NCBI GenBank assembly: GCA_025345505.1
Contig: JANVCC010000020.1
Coordinates: forward strand, 50,634,401-50,698,400
Direction: 5' to 3'
Length of the DNA stretch: 64,000 nucleotides
DNA from: Todiramphus chloris collaris
Taxonomy: Eukaryota; Chordata; Aves; Coraciiformes; Alcedinidae
The notes beneath the pieces were generated by a model. It did no database searches. It worked only from the letters and a program-made list of their open reading frames with translations, and was not told where the DNA came from. Each line of letters begins with the position of its first letter. Position 1 is the stretch's first letter. Shown piece after piece: positions 48,489-61,557 of the stretch. The translations under genes were made by a program, and so were the position numbers.

Positions 48489-51400
48489 AATTTAGAATTA
48501 AAAGCAACTATACACCAAAATGGAAATGATTGGTGACATGTGTTGAGAGCATGGAGAATCAGTGGGTGGAAGTCAGGCATTTTGTCTGCAATTGTGCTGT
48601 TCAGAATACTATTAAGAAGCTGCTTTACTTAAAATTTATGAGGATGAAGATACACTAAGGGCACATGAGAAACAGGATTTCACTCTGAAGCATTTTCAAA
48701 ACACTTGAATGTTTGTTTTTCCTTTGATGTTGACACAACTGCATCCCATGACTTGCCCATTCTAATCCAGCGAATAGCAGTCAGGAATTTGAGTATTGTA
48801 TGGATTGGGAGGTAGCTTTCTTTCATGAAGAGGATGTAAAGATAGTTACTAGGAATCTATATATGGATCTCTCTGTTTAACATAGAAGCCCCTGCTGAGA
48901 GGAGGTCAAATATGTAGGACATTATTCAGCTTGTAAGCCAGCTCCTGGACTAGATCTTTGTCTAATAGAAAGTCAGAAGAGCTGAAGATGTGACCCAGTA
49001 AAATAATATTGGAGTAGTCACAATTTCAGAGTCTGAGCAGGTATAGTAAAACTCAAAAATTACAGCAAGTGAGTAGATCTGTGTGCCTTAAAAGAAAATA
49101 TATATATATAGCTTTCTTTTTGCAGGGAAGTAGAGGCTGTTGCATATCATGTCCTTTTGCAAAATCAGATGCTTAATTTTGAATGTTACTGCATGTGAGA
49201 AATTTGATTTATATATGAAAATTGAAGGACTAGGAATGATCTGTCATCTACCAAGAAAAAAAGCTTCCCAGTAAACAACCTGCTTTACAGTCCCATTTAT
49301 AAATTTATCAGGCTTTTAAAACTTGATATTTACTATCTAATTTAGGGGCAGTTTCAGAACCTCACTCTTCTGATACTTCAAAAACCTTCTCATTTCCCTT
49401 CTGGATGTGGTAACACTCAACCTTTTTGAGGTGACAAGATCATCCTGTTAAAATAGGGGTGTTTAACCTGGATATCCTCTTAAATGTGATACATCTCCTC
49501 AGCATTTCCGTCAGAAAGGAAGAAGGTGACTCGTTCCACTACTGAATTCTAACCAGGAATTATTCAGACCTTTAGGAAATATGGGAGAGCAAATGTTTAC
49601 TGACCGTGTAATTAGCATGATGATTTGTTCTGTCTATTGGCCCTTAGCACCGTATTTCCTGTCTGAGCAGTGGAAAGTAAAAATATTAGTTGCTGTTTTA
49701 CTAGAGGAACAAGTGTCTTCCAAATGAACAAATGATCTATTGCCAGTCTTGCAGATTCTTCCCATGGGAATAGGCATTTTGCTTCTTTTTTTACAGCTAA
49801 TTTCTTTCATACAGCAGGTTCCCAGACACATCAAATGCTTCACATGTTAAGCTGTTAGTTAAGATTTATAGTCTGTGTTATCAGAGTGAACTACACTACG
49901 GCTGGCAGTCAGACTTCTCATGGACTTTTGTAAGAATTCATAAATTAATAAATGGAGTTTTGATATTTAATGTCTTTCATAAACACAAGACTTTCCTAAG
50001 TCTCCTATTCAGAAGTTTCTTGTATTGCTGAGTAGCCAATGCTCAAACAGTGCATGCTGTTCCTTCCCTTGCTGAAAGAATAAAATACATGCACAACATT
50101 CGTGGGCCTTCCATAGAAAGAGAAAAGTCTGTTGAAGAGGTTTGAAGTTGTTGTTTGTTACTTTGCTGTTAACAGAGCTCAGATGAGTCATGAGAGGAAA
50201 ACAAAACCAGCAATTTGAATAAAAGACCACTTCCCATATTAGTGTAGTCTAGATCTTCAGCATAGAGTGGCAGAGTTGTGAAGATGTTAATGCTTTTATA
50301 TTACACTAGGCCATAGGAGCCTTCATCCAGTACTTTTCCTTTCTAGTTGTCTGTCCTAGAAACTTCTTTGTAGTTGCATAGAACACAGACAATAAAACCA
50401 AACTTTGTGTTTGAAAAATTAATTTTTTTTTTTTTCACGTTCAAAAAGCTCTTTCAATGTTTCTGGGAAATTTTCTTTAAACTGATTTTCCAATTTATAT
50501 TAAATTTTATGGGATAGCTTGGAGTTGAATAGAATGTCACTTCTAACTGAGAATCAAGAATTGCTTATTGAAGTATAAGCAAATAATTGGTGGATGGGGG
50601 ACATGGGAAATGGAATCCATGAGACTTTTCAGTTCCTCAAGCTCTGCAGCTGTTCTCTAACTCTGTGATAAGCCAAAAGGACTAAACTTTTCCAAACTAA
50701 GGGAAGTAAAGCCTGCATTTCTTTTCCCTCACCTGTCCTTCATCACTCACCACTGTAAATGCTGAATTCTTTAAACTTCAGTTAGATATGCTTCTTTAAA
50801 AAAAACAAACAAGCCCACAAATAAACCCCAAACCAAACAAAATCTCAATATTTCCAACTGTTTAAGGGGAGTGAGGAGGAAAGGGGAAACACTTTCAAAC
50901 CAGAAATATTTCATTCTCCAAACTTTGACCAACAAAAAAGGGAGGTAATGCATTTCTTAGCTAACAAATTAGCTCTATTTTTATCTGTACCAAAGAGAGG
51001 CACTGAAATTTCTTGTTAATGCCTGCTGTTCACATGTGCTACTGCTTGAGATACCTCTGTTCTCTGAAGCAAGACCACAAGATCTATTAGACCTGATAGT
51101 TAACCTCAGGTTTGAGCTGATCCATAGTAACAGAACTTAAGAGCTGATCCTTTAGCTGCTTATCTACACAGCCCCAGTGTTTGGTGCCTTTCTCAAGGGA
51201 AATTTCGTATTTGTTTAATTTCTGATTCTACTGTTTATGTACCTCATGGCTATTACGTAGTTTTACCTATTTATGTATCTTTAAGTTAGAGTAAGACTTC
51301 TACAGTAGGTACAGAAAATATTTCAAATTGTATGGCAATTACTAAGCCAACCTGATAACTATTACTATTTATTGCAGCAATAATAGCCTGTTTTCTTTTT

Positions 51401-52284
51401 ACAAATATTTCATCAATATATTACAAAGGGAAATAGATTGTTTTTTAGAAACGTGTAGTTTAAAATGGACTCTTCAGTTCTGAGAGAATAGCAGAGTCTG
51501 TTTTTCATGTGTTCTTTAAGTTACTTTTTTCTGTAGTAGAAAGAAAACTACGAAGCCCTGCTACTGTACAGTGATTTAGTTCAATTGCTTTTCATCTTAG
51601 GAGACCTGATACTGACTTAAGTCATATGTCAAAATAAGTCTGATTTACTCTAGTCTTTAATAACCATGAATCCGTATCCCAATTCTCATTCCCTGCCTGC
51701 ACCTCATCCAATTAATGAATTTCAGCACAGCAGGGCTGGAGGTTGTCAGTAAGTATATTGGCAGGGCCATTTATCATCTGCCTTACACCTGCTTGCCTTA
51801 CTCTTTCTTACCTGCTCAATACCTTGAGGTTCTGATGTGACAAAGCATTAAACCATCCGTGCAACTTGGATATTCCACGTAGTTGTATTGAAAGTCAGCC
51901 TGTCACTGGTGATAAGACAGCTGATGTAATGCTATTACATTGGATGGAACAAAAAAAGTTTACATCTGTTTAAAATCTGGAATCAGCAGGCAAGATTAAA
52001 ATTATTATGCTACAGGTTTAGATATTTAATGTCTCGTTAACTGCAAAAAATGAGAAATAAAAACCCCCTAACACTAAGTTATTTGACTGTAATAAAATAT
52101 ATTAAAAATATAATAGGCATGATTTTTAGGGCTTTCTCCCCGTGACTATTATTCTATGGTTAATATAAAGGCAGAGCTATTTTTATTTTATTAGAGATTG
52201 TATACAGTCTGATCTTTCTGCTTCTCTGACCCTTAGGCTATTAATAATTTTTATTTATTTACTTATATTCTTTTTGCCCCACAG
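48489..52284. other. Non-coding sequence, no gene recognised
   Basis: Unique AT-rich sequence with a short TA run at 49099-49111 and an almost A/C-only tract at 50798-50842. The part from about 51690 to 51960 reads like a conserved non-coding element (unique, balanced composition, ATTAATGAATTTCAGC). Confidence 0.5.
50798..50842. repeat. A/C-rich two-letter tract
   Basis: Forty-five bases with a single G and a single T, otherwise A and C (AAAAACAAACAAGCCC, CCCCAAACCAAAC). It is the complement-strand counterpart of the G/T tracts. Confidence 0.85.
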
Positions 52285-52363
52285 GCAATGTCGTACTCCA
52301 GAATACCCTTCTTACAGTGAATCTAGTTTGACATCATCTTTTCTCATATCAGAAATGCAGTAG
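52285..52363 (+). other. Candidate terminal exon, unrecognised
   Basis: Preceded by TATTCTTTTTGCCCCACAG, a good acceptor ending at 52284. If one base is used to complete a split codon, 25 codons are open to TAG at 52361-52363, including the serine-rich RTPEYPSYSESS. A phase-0 reading gives an 11-codon tail ending at 52318-52320. The sequence after it is AT-rich, as in a 3' UTR, and AATAAA-like motifs occur. No upstream exon can be tied to it and no family is recognised. Confidence 0.15.
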
Positions 52364-55300
52364 GATTTTAGTCTACTGATGTTTACACATGGGCTTAAAT
52401 TCTAATAAGCGAATGACCCCCATAAAAATGATCAAATTATGTTATAAAAGTACAGCTAAAATTTGAGATTGGATAGATCATATTCTAAACAAGTATTTTA
52501 TATTGTTGTAAGCTTATACTACCACAGTAGTAGTTCTGCAAGGTAAAATGTTAACAAAAGAACTATGCAAACTTACACAGGATTTATGTTTGTGTAGGCT
52601 GTATTTATTAGAATACTTAGGTTTACCTGTATTTTTCAGAAGTTAAAATTCATATCTCTACTTTCTTATTGCTTATAATAGTCTGCAACGTGGTGTCATA
52701 ATGTAAATGTTGGCAGAATGTGACAGTTTATACCTTTTTTTTTAAACAACAAAAATGTAGGTTTTTTCTCCAATGCTTTGCTGTGTAAAAAAAAAAGGAT
52801 AAAATTTAAAAAATACCTTTTTTTTGTTGTTGTTGTAATCTTCCCAGAGTAATAGTTTGAAAACACAGTCGGTTAACAGTTGTCACAGTATTCTTCTGAG
52901 ATATGACTGAAGGATTTTAAGGAGGACAACAATGAGAGGGCAAAAATGTAAGTATAACTACCCAAAAGGTGCATTAGCCCTCCCATTCTGAATTTGTCTC
53001 TTTAGGAATTTTTCTGTGGAAAGTTTTGTACAGAAGAGAAGTATTTTCCTTTGCATCTAGGGAGGTATAGCACATATCAGAGGCCAAATTTTGAAAAGCA
53101 CCTCAACAGGGGAGATCCAAGGATAAGCTCAAGTTTTGTGAAAGTCTGTAGCATAAGCAGAAATCAAGTTTTGAAACCACAACTAGAGGTCAAATTTCTG
53201 TGTATCATAATGGGACCTTCAATGAGAGCAGGTCATGTCTTCCTTGAGCAGTTATGCTGAATTTCAATAAAACTGATAAACTTTTAAGCAACTTTAGAGG
53301 AGTGTCTTACGTGGAGAATTAGGCAATTGTAACAATACCTATCACTTCACTAGGAGATAATACATTGGAACAGTGATATGTCTTGAGGTATTGTGGCATG
53401 TATGATGGCATCTTGATGTGAGAGGGTGACTGTAAGAGTGAAAAGGGCAAAAGTAACTGAATGAACAGGAAGCATTAACAAAAAGGAGAATTTTACTGTA
53501 TTTCAAGGAGAGAGCATCCAAGGAAAAGGAGAACAAGGACATTACAAAGAGAGGACCTCAAACCTCACTCTGTGCCAGAGTTTGACTTAGTACATGCATA
53601 GCAACAGTGTTCTTCTTAAATCCTTTACTTTGTAATGATCCTGCTGATACAGGAGAACAGCAGCATTACTGTAATACTTCTTTACCTCAGAAATAATTAC
53701 AGTGATCAGTTTGCAGGAAACATGCAAAATGTGATCCATTAGTAATATTCCAATTCACACCAGCCTATGCCAGGTTTACATCATTATCACACAAGATAAA
53801 CTGTGGGAGAGAAAGCAAGGAGCAAGGCACTTGATTTTGTCAGGCAGCTTCTCCAACACATTTACTAGAGTGGGATTCTTTCCCTGCAGCAAACCTACAC
53901 ATGTCATGTGTCAGACTCTTTCCAGAGGGTGGGAACCAATCTGCCCCCCTCTTTTTTGCTTCTCAAATAGTCAAAGACACCCAGCAAGCACTCATACACA
54001 TGTAGTTAGTTGGTGGTCTGCCTGCTGGCTTGCACGTTGGGCTATTTCCAGGGGGGTATGCTAGCATGTGGTTTCCATCTCGGGAGCTCTCAAAGCCTTC
54101 TCATAGTGCTATGTGAGCGTGCTTTAATGACTTGGGAAGAGTGCAACTTCTTTCAGGTACTTGGGCTTTGGCAGCCCCCCATTTGCTTAGCTACACCCCT
54201 GAAAATAAATGTTTTCAAAAGAGCATAAGGCTTTTTGATTCTTCTTTTTTAGTAGGGACTGGTTGTCAGTTTTTCTCCATAGCATCTGGTCTGCAGTCTC
54301 CTGAGTGTACTCCTGCACTGTTAGGCCTTCAGTGGGGGCTGTTCAGACATTCCCTAAATTTCTTTATCTGCTGAGCCTCCTGTCTCTTGCTTGTTTGTTT
54401 TATTGAGGTGGTGTGGTTTACTGGGAAAAGGTTTTGCCCTATAGGATAACTTGAGAAAATAACTTTCTATTTCTCTATCACCTTTCCTTCTGTGTGTGTA
54501 TAGACTAAACCCATACTCAACCCAAAACAGACAAAATAGTCACTGAACATTTGTTAGGAGACATCTTATCCTCCCAGTATGTGATGTTATAAGATGTTTA
54601 ATAGACATTCTTACTTGAGCTTTAGTTCTGAAACTGGCACTCCTCTGGGGAGTGGCAAACCTGAAGAGAAAGGCACTAGTCTGCATGACTTGTGATTTGA
54701 ATTCCTGAATCTGCTGTAGGCTGCTTAGTCCGGCAGGTGAATCTCTCTGCTCTCATTACTCATCTGTAAGAAATAAGTAATAGGTTTTATTTTCTCACAT
54801 CTGTGATTCTTCATGTCTTCCTTGACTTGATGCTTGTTTACATGTGTAGTGTCCATTACAGCCTTTCCATCATTACATCTAGTTAATTACTTTGATATAA
54901 ATAGTATTTTTATGGAGAATACTTCTTGATGTGAGAAGTTGCAGCCCTGTAAAAAGTTTAGTCTTCCAGAATTAGACTTTAGACAACAGACAACTCTGAT
55001 GTGTAGCCTGGTTGATACAGATTATTATGGTGTTAGCCAAGATGTGTCTGAGTTTTTGCCATACTCTGAAAATTACATTTTTCTTCTCCCTCCAGTCTTG
55101 TTGTTACATCATGTTGAGTCTCTCTGGTTTTATGAATGGAATGTCATGATCTGCATAAAGGTCCTTTCATTAGATGCTCTCTCTGTTCTTAAGACATTTA
55201 TGGTGGTTAATTTGGGGAAAAAATTCTTTGCAATACACGACATTTTTCCTTCCATTATACTTCAGCTGTCCCAGATTTATGTGAAAAGATTACACATAAC

Positions 55301-57592
55301 ATCTTATTTATAAGAATATGTACACTCATCATTCACACAGACAAAACTATTACAATGTATTCTTTCTACAGGGGAAGAACTGTCTTGCCAGAGAAAATTA
55401 CATCATGGGACTAAACAGTTTTATCAGAATCCTGAATTGACATAACTAATTTGCAACACTTCTTATGTGCTTTCTGAATCAATGCTACCAGACAACCAGA
55501 TGTACAGCTCAAATCATTGCTGACTTTGCCACTGTCTTTTGCCTTTACCTCTTTTACAATGTTTCTGGTAACATAAACATTTGCAACCCAAACCTAGAAA
55601 GTCTTGTGGGATATTGAACCATCTTTTTTTGTTTGTTTCAGCAGTTTGCTCATCCTTTTTTTTTTTCTTCCTCTTTCCCAACATGTTAACAGATGTAAAT
55701 ATGAATCATATTTCATTCTCAGACTCCTTATAAAAACACACTCAGAACCAAAGTTTCTGACTAATAAAAAAATTTGAATGCATCTCCAAACCACAATGAA
55801 ACACCCTATCCCCAAACAAGTCAAGGCTTGGCTTGCACACCTCTGTCTGAAAATGAGAGAAGAAATCTTTTGAATAACATCGCTGTTTATTTGCGTGTCT
55901 CTTATTTTTATAGACAAGCAACACTGATAAACCAGTGTATGTGTGTAGATGTGTGCTTCTGTGTGTGTGTTAAGATGTATGATTTCCTGTCTTCCTTATC
56001 TTCCCTGTCTGTTCTCTATGACTGATCTACACTGTAGACATTTTTGTGGTTTTGATGGCTAAACTGAGCTGATATTCATTGTTTTCAAAAAGCCTCCTTT
56101 TCCCTCCCTCTCCACGTACTTCAAACAAGATTCAGAATTAGTCTCTCTAAGCTTGCTTCTACACCAAGAAAGTCAGGATCTATTAGTAATCTGGGATTAT
56201 ATTTAGGGTACAGAGTCTTCTATGAGTTAGAGTATCAGCCGGTATGCAGGAACTGATGCTGTGAGTTGGGTGTGATGTTTGAGTTATTGGAAGGAATCTT
56301 GCTGGCTTCAGGCTTGCTGCAATGACCTCTTAGACAAGACCCTTCATTAAAGCTCAAAATTAATTATTTGCTTTCGTTAATGATCCCAGAATAGATGGGC
56401 TACATACCGTCCTAATAAACCGAGAAAGGCTGGGACATGAGTCTGAGTACAAGCTCATGTTGGTTGCTCGCATTGTTTGTTAGATAATTGAGCGAATCTT
56501 CTGGCATGGTTTTGACACAGAGCAAGGAACAGTCATCCAGTAACTTCTGAGCATGTTTTGGGAATAGGAAGTGGCCAGGACCTTGTCCCAGTGGGTAGTA
56601 TGAGCGAGGACACCATTTTGGGAAGAGAAGAAATATTCAGTTTATGTGGATATGAACGGTACTGTACATTCAGTTGGCCTCTGGGCTGGAGAACAGGCTT
56701 GGCCCTCTTTATTTAGTAGTATAGTCATAGCTATTGATGTTTTCAATTGAAGCTTTGTATTCTAATTATTCGAGTTGTGGGCTCTACATCCTCTTTTCCA
56801 TGTTAGCAATACATGCAGCATGGACACCCACGTTTAAGGGTTTAGATTTGATACTATGAGCTGGCAAGCTTCAGTCTCACCTGCTGAAAATATCAGCTGC
56901 TTTGAACAGAAAGCTCTTAGAGTGGGCTTAATTAAGCATGGACTGTTTGATTTAACTGGGTTTTGAATGTAATGGGCTATTTTTTCTGGCAACAAGCCAA
57001 CTGACATAGCAGAGGTTGTTCATTAAGTGTAAGCATCCACTTTCATCCTCCCCCACCAATTCACAAGCATCTTGCTATTGTGTGTGATCCTGCGACAATG
57101 AAGGATTCTTGCTTTCTCTGGAGACTGCACGAACTAGATGTGTGCCTTTAGCCTCCAGAGCTACACGAATCCAAACCAATAGTGGGAACAAACAGAAGTA
57201 ATGGGAAGCTGGGGCATGTAGAAACATTTCTGAGGTGAGGAACAAGCTATTCCTCTATAGTACGTACTTCCGTAACCTAAGCCTCCACTCCCTGCTTAAA
57301 AAGGACCCTCTAATTGCAATGGGATTTAATGAAAACTCTTCCAGGAAGAAAAGGCTATTGCTATCACTTGGCTGTAAATGTTATTGAGGGATTTCTTGTA
57401 CATATATCTTAATCAAGAAAATACCCACTCACCCTAAAGTACAACTCCTTCCCTCAAAGTAAAAAAACCTCCATAAATCCTTCCCCTGAACTCACACAGT
57501 CAGGAACACTGAAAAATGGTTTCTGCTTCATTATGCTTTTAGTACGGCCAAGGAAAAGCCATATATGCTGTCTCTATCCTCTAGATAGTCTT

Positions 57593-57612
57593 AAAAAAAA
57601 AAAAAAAAAAAA
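57593..57612. repeat. Poly-A(20)
   Basis: Twenty uninterrupted A. The sequence upstream does not look like a retroposed transcript or SINE, and CR1 does not use poly-A, so I read it as a plain homopolymer. Confidence 0.95.
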
Positions 57613-58683
57613 GACAGCCAGCAGTGATTCACTTCTGTGGAAATATGTGCCTGTCTTTCCTTATTTAGATATTTAATGTCACTTTGTAGTATGTCTCTGC
57701 ACAAAGAAATTAGGAGATAGAGAGGTTTTACTCTTCTGAACTTGGTTTTCTAGATGCAGGGCCCAGATGTGAGAGGCAGCAGTGTGTCGTGCCTGCTTAC
57801 ACGGCAAACTGAAGTAGAGCAAATGTGTCCTGCTGGTTTTCTTTTCGTATCAAATCATAATATTCTGGGAACACCTAGGATACCCCAGCCTTTATGTCAT
57901 AAACTGAGTAATTTTAAGATTTTTCTGCTCTAACTATAGAACACTCGTATAGAAAAATCTCTTGGTAGTGTTTACTTTGTGTTTACCATGAAGAAACAAG
58001 CCAGAGGGGTTTGTGGTCAGCATGATGATGAGGATTTGAAGTAGGGAAAAGCCAAAATGAGTGTAAACATGATCAAACCTTTACTCTAACGTGCAACCTA
58101 AAAGCACTTTCCCAGTATTTATGGGAAATCTATTTAGGACCCTGTGTTACTGGGAAAAGTTTTCAGTTCAGAGTGATGTTAAAAATGTCCTTATGTTGAA
58201 CAGTATACTGGAAGTGAGGCCATCATTACTACATTTCTTTGACTTAGCTAATGTTAGAATGTATGTTGATGCAGAACTGTTCATTTTCTACATATGAATT
58301 TGGTTTTGGTTTTGATTTTTTTTTTAATGCATCACTTTATTAGTATAGGTGAGAGTAAGGGGATTGGTCGAGCAAGAAGGGAAAGTAGTTGGAGATTTCT
58401 TTCTGAAAGTACTAGCTGGCTCAGATGAATGGGCTCAAAAGATGGCATGAATTGTTTTTACGGGGAAACAGCGATTGCTTCTTTCAGTGTGAACTGGAGG
58501 AAATAGTATCTCAGCAATGTGATTCTTAGTCATCATGTTTTGTAAGACCGTTTTTATAGAGCTTTTGTAACAACTCTGTTTATACCCAAAGCTAAAATTT
58601 ACTGTTACTCTTATTCTTGCCTGTGACTGGCTTGATGTGATGATGAGTTGGCTTTCTTCCACTAAGGGTGAGCTTTCTCTTGC

Positions 58684-58720
58684 GTTTTTTTGTGGTTTTT
58701 TGTTTGGTTTTGGTTTTTTT
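58684..58720. repeat. G/T-only low-complexity tract
   Basis: Thirty-seven consecutive bases of G and T only, in the GTTTTTTTGTGG / GTTTGGTTTTGG style of the tracts at 17.6, 32.5, 40.3 and 46.1 kb. Confidence 0.85.
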
Positions 58721-59298
58721 CTTCTCCACTTGATAACTTTAACACCAGTGGTCTCCCAGTCTGTACAGAGAAGAGAAGGTGTTAAAATCAGGGCTGAACA
58801 TTTTCCTCTTAGCACTGCCCCTCAAGCTGTGCATGAAACTTTGCTCAAGGTTACCGCCTTTACAGAGCAGAGAGTCATCAGCTTATTTGCGATGAACAGC
58901 TCTACCTCTGGGACTGGTTTTCTCCAGGATGAGGAGTTTCTGAAAAGCATGCCTCTGCATTAATGATACATACAAGAAGGACTGCTTATAACTTTTTTTC
59001 CTCTCCTTTCAAGTTCTTCAGCATGTCAATATATGTACTAGAGGCAATAAGAATTCAGGCAAGATTACAGTCTTGGGAAAAATTTTGAGTGTAGCAGGCA
59101 GGCCAGTATCTCTCCTCTTTCCACCACTCAAGATGCTGAACAACTTTAAAGCAGCTTTGTATAAGTTGTAGTCCAACACTAGGAAGAATTGGTGATCTGT
59201 GCCACTGGCCTGGGTCTGCGTAGGAGTAGGTAGAGCAGAACACATGGTGATGTATGCTTCCTGGTTTATTTTTTATCTCCTTTCTATTGCTTCACCAG

Positions 59299-59335
59299 CA
59301 GAATTTGTGGAGTATGAGGTATCCCACAAATTCTG
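59299..59335. repeat. Perfect 12-bp inverted repeat, 13-nt loop
   Basis: CAGAATTTGTGG (59299-59310) and its exact reverse complement CCACAAATTCTG (59324-59335) enclose 13 nt. A G-T pair outside the stem and weaker pairs inside the loop could lengthen the hairpin. The arms have mixed composition, so chance is less likely than for the AT-only hairpin at 42.9 kb. The stem is shorter than that of a typical pre-miRNA. Confidence 0.92.
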
Positions 59336-61557
59336 TCTTCCATTTATTGAATATTTTTCCTCTGTCATTTAACTTGCCAAAATATCCTGCATTGGAAGTA
59401 GCAGGAATTTTCTTCTCTGCCCTCAGAGAACTTTGTAAAATATTTGTTTTATTGGAGATCTTATGCTGCTACAGAAAACAACATAGGGTCTTGTAACAAA
59501 GTTCAAGACTGCACTCATGAAATACTTCTTGTGTATACTTTGGAGCATAATGTAACATGGTGGAAATTTATTCCAATTTCTGCCTGAAAAGTCTTTCTCG
59601 GTATTTCTGAGGCTCTCACAACTCTACAACCCACTACTGTATCTAAGAGGGATTTCATGAGGGTTACCTTTCTTTTCAGAGCTGAAATCTTTGATTCTGC
59701 TTTGCTTTTCCAGGACCCTGGTGAAGAAACTCAATAGTTCTGTTTCATCTCTGTGAAATCATTCCTTTGAGCATACTTGTCAGTAGCTGATACCACCTGT
59801 ATCTGAGACATAACCTCATTGACCAACTTTCCCTTGCTGTTTAGGTTTCATAGCTCCTGGTTCATGGACCTAACTGCTGAGAGACTGCACAACCTCCTCT
59901 GTGTGGTTTTCACACATGCTGTTCCTACACAGCAGTATTCAGCTGGGATAGAATTCAAATGTTCGCTGCAGAATCCCAGAAACTACACTGTTGGGAATAC
60001 CTCTGCCCTGACATGTGGTCTATGTGACCTAATAGGCTTTTCCATCACTAATTACTGTGATTATTATTTCTGTGCCTTAAGTCAAATAGCCTGAGGGAAG
60101 TCATGAAAAACCCCTGGTCATTTTCTGGGGTTGCTAATTAAGAGATTCATCCTCTTTTTCCTGAAGTTGCATAACAGCCAGATATTAATGGGGAAAAAGT
60201 ATTGGAGGGAGGAAAAGGCATCCTGACTAGAGCTGTGTGTAGTTTTCCACCAGCTTTCTTTTTCACTTAAAAATGCAAATTTAGGCCAGTCAAAACTTGG
60301 TTTCATTTTAAATTCCCTGCATTATTCCACACGAACAGAAAATAAAATGCGAAGAATATTTTTAATGCTTTCATTTCCATACTCAGCTCAGTTTTTATAC
60401 AGTTGTGTAGAAAGATGCGATGTATAAAGGTCTAGATTCAAGAAGGAAATATAAGCAAAATACCAATTTTTAATATTGCAAATATTCCAGAACAAAGGCT
60501 TTTGATTTCTCTTATGACAAATATTTCAGAGCTTTTTTGTTTAAAGGATGATATAGCAGGTTAGTGTAGGGAAAAGTATTCATGCTAATGTGTTAGCCTT
60601 TGAGATAAAAGTTGATTCGGGACCTCTGATCACAATATAGTTTTCTGTGTGCTTAAAGGAAAGGCATCTCCATGTATTTATTCATGGTGCTTAAGATATT
60701 TAAAGTGGGATGATGGTGTGAAACCCACCCTTCTCATATCTGAGGTGCCCACCTTTTGTTAATGAAAGATCACTGCTAGTGGCACAGCGTCAGGCATTGT
60801 CACCCATGCCTAACTGAGCCATAACCCTGAAATGCCACCTATCAGCAGATGTCCCTCAGGACTGTCTTGTTTTCTGTTACCTGCAAGTGGCAATGCAGGT
60901 TTAAGGCTACAGGAAATCCAGGTGGCAAAGATTGCTACCCAACTCCAGTTTAGGTGTATTTGCCTATATTATCTCGGGCATTTTTTACTCTGACAATCTT
61001 AAATAGCTAAAGTTGCATTGTACAACAGCAGCCCGTTTATGTGGCAGTGAACTTCTAGTATATTCTGTGCAAGTAAACTTTTTTGACTCATTATAAGATT
61101 ATACCTCTTGATATTTCTAGCTGCTGTTTTGAGCAAAGTATTGGAACATAGATGTACAAATCTGTACAACTGCGATAAATCTTTGTTACCATATGTACAA
61201 AGTAATTGCACAAAACCTCTACTGAAGTACACAATGGGCACACCAACCCCTTTGTCTCAAAGAGTAGTCATAAACAGAGAGTCTTTCTTTGAAACTGAGT
61301 AAGCAGTCTGAAAATACAGTAAATAATTCAGATAAAGCCAAATATTCATGGGAGGGGAAGCAAACAACACCTGGGCACTAGGGATCTTTCTCAAAAGCGG
61401 ACAAAGCCTTTTATGTGAATCAAAACTCTTCAAAGATAAAGTTGTTCTTTCACGCTCCTCAAACCAAAGAGCATTCTCTGAACCTTTGTCTGGCAACAGC
61501 CATTATCTAACTTTCAACATTAAATGGAGTAAATAAGACAAACATGTTTTTCTTCTT
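59336..61557. other. Non-coding sequence, no gene recognised
   Basis: Unique sequence with only short open frames (91 codons at most, at 59819-60094). No repeat or RNA gene recognised. Confidence 0.6.

Larger units (their letters stand above)
52364..59298. other. Non-coding sequence, no gene recognised
   Basis: Unique sequence. The longest open frames (54939-55313 plus, 124 codons; 58435-58815 minus, 126 codons) have no family resemblance. It includes a poly-A(20) at 57593-57612, a G/T-only tract at 58684-58720, and conserved-element-like texture at about 56880-57010. Confidence 0.55.

Noticed and set aside
54939-55313. 124-codon plus-strand open frame
   Set aside because: No family, no regulatory context, and a hydrophobic composition that follows from T-rich DNA.
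57593-57612. Poly-A(20) as the tail of a processed pseudogene
   Set aside because: No transcript-like or protein-like sequence precedes it and no flanking duplication is visible.
58435-58815. 126-codon minus-strand open frame
   Set aside because: The lysine/proline-rich part is the reverse reading of the G/T-only tract at 58684-58720, which is low complexity and not a gene.
59708-59780. Strong acceptor (GCTTTGCTTTTCCAG) with a following short frame
   Set aside because: All frames stop soon and there is no convincing donor.
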